This document shows positions 42,803 through 43,606 of a stretch of DNA of 43,606 bases, in pieces. The stretch is from 4572-13 sp964594065. Its GTDB lineage: Bacteria; Planctomycetota; Phycisphaerae; Sedimentisphaerales; Anaerohalosphaeraceae. The stretch is taken from assembly GCA_964594065.1 (NCBI GenBank), contig CAZQKX010000030.1, positions 1-43,606 on the forward strand, given 5' to 3'. Each line of letters starts with the position of its first letter. Position 1 is the stretch's first letter. The notes under the pieces were generated by a model. It was not told where the DNA came from, made no database searches, and saw only the letters and a list, made by a program, of their open reading frames with translations. The position numbers and the translations under genes were made by a program.

Positions 42803-43606
<804 letters not shown>

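Overview
This window looks like a chromosomal segment of a Planctomycetota bacterium, most likely an anaerobic member of class Phycisphaerae; the class level is inference. The supporting evidence is: a 16S rRNA 3' part with the planctomycete-type variant GGGGGCTCACACAAGCGG next to the universal 900-region; a 16S gene that is not followed by a 23S gene; a short 'MIKFKCTSC...' zinc-ribbon protein of a kind common in planctomycetes; a secreted sulfatase with a lipoprotein beta-galactosidase; an SGNH/GDSL lipoprotein; and anaerobe-type ferredoxin-linked enzymes. Eight predicted lipoproteins with clear lipoboxes point to an envelope with abundant lipoprotein export. I see no phage, integrase, insertion sequence or CRISPR array.

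Layout. 1-705 is non-coding, with a string of small hairpins behind an extended -10 promoter and two copies of a roughly 75-bp A/T-rich repeat. 706-5370 is mostly housekeeping: lepA (minus), tRNA-Pro(GGG), rpmA, a zinc-ribbon protein, rsmE and a DUF438-hemerythrin protein. 5582-8119 is a minus-strand sulfur/methionine pair: a small siroheme-Fe/S reductase-like protein followed by a fused MetX-MetW protein. 8234-12864 is a minus-strand operon of ferritin-like protein, KorA, KorB and a Cache-domain histidine kinase, divergent from a PocR-AraC regulator (13208-14494). 14639-19360 is a plus-strand envelope cluster: COG3014-type lipoprotein, YcfL-like, LpoB-like and CsgG/FlgT-like proteins, then an orphan lipoprotein. 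19462-22423 is a PhoR/PhoB-like two-component system, divergent from a secreted VWA protein and a DUF4139 protein (22625-25774). The shared promoter region carries TTTACA-N5-TTTACA direct repeats in both orientations.

25913-32892 holds an A/T-rich unknown exported protein, a 35-residue very basic protein, the translationally coupled beta-galactosidase/sulfatase pair and an unknown membrane-anchored protein. 32921-40519 contains miaA (with an altered Walker A motif), a short-chain polyprenyl synthase, a membrane protein with a PH-like tail, two A/T-rich unknown genes, a metallophosphoesterase and miaB. A 61-bp hairpin repeat occurs twice here. 40622-42590 has a charged protein, a repeat-containing lipoprotein, a terminated structured-RNA candidate on the plus strand (about 41670-41801) and the GDSL lipoprotein. 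42672-43606 is the 16S terminator and the 3' 799 nt of 16S rRNA, cut by the window edge.

Working together: MiaA and MiaB perform successive steps of tRNA A37 modification from separate loci. The Kor enzyme, ferritin-like protein and Cache kinase appear to be one oxygen-sensitive redox unit, with PocR-AraC as its probable regulator. The two-component system probably controls itself and the VWA/DUF4139 envelope pair. The beta-galactosidase and sulfatase probably act on the same sulfated galactose-containing glycan. All functions are read from sequence motifs and memory of the families; no database search was run.
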